Shown piece by piece: positions 61,501-64,000 of a stretch of 64,000 nt of DNA. The notes below the pieces were generated by a model. It saw only the letters and a program-made list of their open reading frames with translations. It was not told the origin of the DNA and did no database searches. The stretch's first letter is position 1, and each line of letters begins with the position of its first letter. The DNA is from Cenococcum geophilum 1.58 (lineage: Eukaryota > Ascomycota > Dothideomycetes > Gloniales > Gloniaceae): contig KV748189.1 in assembly GCA_001692895.1 (NCBI GenBank), positions 2,178,432 to 2,242,431 of the forward strand. The letters run 5' to 3'. The position numbers and the translations under genes were made by a program.

Positions 61501-63838
61501 GTTAAGGATATAAGAGCCTTTATAGAATTTGCCAATTTCTACCGACGGTTTATTAATAACTTCTCCGCCCTAGTTTTACCCCTCGTTGCTCTAACCTAAA
61601 AGGATAAAACCTTTATCTTTGATAAAGAATATAAGAAAGCCTTTACTTATCTAAAGGTTATATTTACTACTACACCTATACTCTAATACTTTAACCTAGA
61701 GCGAATAAGTGTTATAGAAGCTGATTTATCTAATTACGTTATTAGAGGCATTCTGTCTTAATACAACAAAGAAGGAGTATTATACCCTATAGCATACTTC
61801 TTAAAGCGACTAAGCCCCACTAAATATAATTACGAGATCTACGATAAAGAATTGCTAGCTATTATTAGATACTTTAAGCAATGGCGACCCGAACTAGAAG
61901 GCGCCGGATTTCTAATTAAGGTCCTTAGCGACTATAAGAACCTATAGTACTTTACAACTATAAAACAGTTAAGTTATCGTTAGGCTTACTAGTTAGAATA
62001 TCTGTCACGCTTCTAATTCTTAATTACGTACCGCCTAGGCGTCTAAGGTTAGAAGCCTAATGCCCTAACCTAACGCTCGCAAGACGTGCCAACCCTAGAA
62101 GAAGCGCGCTCTTACTAAAATCAGACCCTGCTTCGCCCTAAACTATTTAACCCTTCTACTAAAGATCTTATAGTACACGTCCTTAAAATAACCGATTAAT
62201 TAATTAAACAGATTATAGTTAATAAATACCCAAATAACGAGTTTATCTAGGAGACGCTCAAACTAATGCAAAATAGCATTAGACGCTCTAGAAAGATTTC
62301 TCTAAGTAAATACGAAGCCTATAGAAACCGCCTATCCCTTAACCCGTCAGGGTCCCTAGAGGACGTGGTCTGTGCGCGAACACCGGAATCAAGACTATGC
62401 GGCCATTAAATTCAGCTAATCCGATTGGTGGACTATTATCGATAACATAAGGACCAATTTTAACGGGTTAAGGGATATTACCAGAACCGTCTAGTTATCC
62501 CTAATTACAATAAGCTTAAGCTTAAGCTCCTTAAATACGTATATAATCTACCAGTAGCTAGCCACCTAGGCTAAGGAAAAACCCTAGAACTGCTCTAATA
62601 AGAATACTATTAGCCGAATATGCATAACATGACACGAAGGTACGTCTCTAGCTGCTATATCTGCCGACAAGCTAAAGCTTTATATAAGACGTACAACGGC
62701 CTTTTAAAGCCACTGCCTGCTCCGGACCGAAGATAGAAGGACATCTTAATCGACTTCGTTATTGACCTCCCCGTAAGTAAAGGCTGCACGAATATTATAG
62801 TAGTTATAGACCGACTGTCTAAAATGAGACACTTAATTGCCTACCCCAATATGTTAACACCTACTATTACTTAGCTGTTCTTAGATCATATATAGAAACT
62901 CTACGGACTTTCTAAAACGATTATCTCTAATAGAGGCAGCTAGTTTATCTCTATATTCTAGGAAGAACTAACTACCCGACTCCGTATTAAAGCACTATTA
63001 TCTATAGTATACTACCCGGAAACGGATAGTTAAATAGAATGTGTAAATGCTATAATGGAGCAGTATATTCGGATATACACGTCGTACTTATAAGATAACT
63101 GGATTAACTGGCTTATATTCGCCAAGTTTATGGCAAATAATTTCGTTTTAGAAACTATAAAGGTCTCCCCGTTCCTGGCTAACTATGGCTAGCATCTATA
63201 AATAGGTTTTAAACCCTTTAGCAACATTCCTCGCCCTGCTTATTAAGCCTTATAAATTACAGAAGCAAATAAATTTATAGAAAAGATAGAGGAACTATAA
63301 CAGTTCCTTACTAACGAAATAATATGGGCCCAATCTGTCTATAAAGCCGTAGCGAATAAGAAACGAACCCTAGCACCAGCCTACTAAATTAGTAACTTTG
63401 TTTGGCTAGATATAAGAAATCTAAATACAAAACGACCTACTAAGAAACTTAATTAGAAGAACGCTGGCCCTTATAAGGTTAAGAAGGTCGTCTCCTCTTA
63501 CTCCTACCGATTGAAGCTCCCTAATACGGTTAAAATCCACCCCGTATTCCATACGTCAGTCCTTTATCCTACTACCCCTATATTAGACGCCCTGCCTAAA
63601 TAGATATAGGACCCTCCCCTACTAATTAAAGTAGATGGTGAGAACGAGTACTTTATTAAGAGAATTAATAATATTAAGTATAACAAACAGAAACACTAAT
63701 ATATGTATCTTACGAAATAGAGAGGCTTTACTAAGTCCTTATGGGAACCTATTAACTCTATAGGACTTATACAAGCCGCAGAAGACTTTTACGAACTCCA
63801 CCTAGAACTACTACAGCCTCATCTTGTAGAAGCTTAAG
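58524..63838 (+). pseudogene. Gypsy C gag-pol, RIP pseudogene
   Basis: Gag starts at ATG 58524 (MQNDLEAPIIAANII) and has a capsid-like region (58850-59330) and a zinc knuckle near 59490 (FKCRSSSYLSNNCSAP; one Cys lost). The protease loop at 59857-59880 reads VLINTGAS, Asn replacing the catalytic Asp. Reverse transcriptase, 60900-61420: [21 protein letters not shown] and YIDNILIYS (second Asp to Asn). RNase H, 61690-62080 (IEADLSNYVIRGILSQ). Integrase, about 62560-63250: CYICRQAKA of the zinc region, IDFVIDLPVSKG and VVIDRLSKMRHL of the core. The C-terminal domain has [18 protein letters not shown] (63510-63570), then a chromo-like FIKRINNIKYNKQKHQYMY. A 60310-60370 linker carries degenerate Asn/Ser/Thr repeats. 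Many stops; no active product. Confidence 0.87.
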
Positions 63839-63842
63839 TTTA

Positions 63843-63851
63843 AAGGGGGGG
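63843..63851 (+). other. Polypurine tract of Gypsy C
   Basis: AAAGGGGGG(G) directly before the 3' LTR, the usual primer for plus-strand synthesis. Confidence 0.75.
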
Positions 63852-63854
63852 TAC

Positions 63855-64000
63855 TATTATGGGACACCCTTATAACACCTTATATACGTCTACCTGTTTC
63901 TATCAACTTAGCAATTAAAGACTAACCGCGAAATAGCAATTTAATGGCAATCTAATGGCAATCTAACGGCAATCTATGGCATTCTACTATATTCTGCCAA
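63855..64000 (+). repeat. 3' LTR of Gypsy C, partial
   Basis: The first 146 bases match 58109-58254 apart from transitions (TATTATGGG for TGTCACGGG at the start). The rest lies outside the window. Confidence 0.88.

Larger units (their letters stand above)
58109..64000 (+). mobile_element. Ty3/Gypsy C, nearly complete, 3' LTR cut by window
   Basis: A plus-strand element inserted in Gypsy D2. The 371-bp 5' LTR (58109-58479) has perfect 8-bp inverted ends TGTCACGG/CCGTGACA. A G-rich polypurine tract precedes the 3' LTR, which starts at 63855 and runs off the window. The order is gag, protease, RT, RNase H, integrase with a chromo-like tail. It is RIP-mutated but more readable than D1/D2, which agrees with it being the last insertion in the stack. 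Confidence 0.9.

Noticed and set aside
1..64000. tRNA genes, rRNA and CRISPR arrays
   Set aside because: No cloverleaf with A/B boxes, no rRNA core sequence and no spaced direct repeats were noticed; a covariance-model scan would be needed to exclude a tRNA fully.

Overview
This window is filamentous ascomycete (Pezizomycotina) DNA. The supports are a head-to-head pair of fungal type I fatty acid synthase genes, short introns (50-117 bp) with GTAAG/GTACG donors and AG acceptors, and retrotransposons carrying the transition-only damage typical of repeat-induced point mutation (RIP). The species cannot be named from the sequence.

The layout is two-speed. A gene island of about 19-20 kb with ordinary base composition (about 17.2-37.07 kb) lies between two AT-rich blocks of nested, dead transposons (1-16.95 kb and 37.67-64 kb).

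Left block: a chromodomain Ty3/Gypsy element, D1 (1-305, 1909-1923 and 7929-9373), is split by two later insertions with clean 5-bp target duplications. These are a short gag-only Copia-like element B (306-1903) and a 6-kb Copia element A (1924-7923, minus strand). Behind the D1 pol gene, on the opposite strand, lies an extra degraded ORF with paired CxxC motifs. Next come a minus-strand Gypsy integrase fragment E, a 101-bp tandem repeat and a full-length-looking LINE, L1 (11401-16947).

Gene island: a broken ubiquitin-like-domain gene (minus) and an unrecognised plus-strand gene; FAS2 (fatty acid synthase alpha, minus, three exons, 1868 aa); a 1.1-kb shared promoter; FAS1 (beta, plus, two exons, 2085 aa); BRR6 (nuclear-envelope/pore assembly protein, plus, two exons, 500 aa); and ARP6 (SWR1-complex actin-related protein, minus, four exons, 447 aa), convergent with BRR6. 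FAS1 and FAS2 together encode the whole cytosolic alpha6-beta6 synthase, so the shared promoter fits joint control. A 595-bp PIF/Harbinger-like MITE with TAA duplications marks the island's right edge.

Right block: a degraded DUF6589-type gene, a Gypsy gag-protease fragment F, a Copia fragment G cut by LINE L2, L2 cut by Gypsy D2, and D2 cut by Gypsy C, whose 3' LTR runs off the window. No tRNA, rRNA or CRISPR array was seen. Intron borders and motif residue numbers were worked out by hand; family names come from motif recognition, not database searches.
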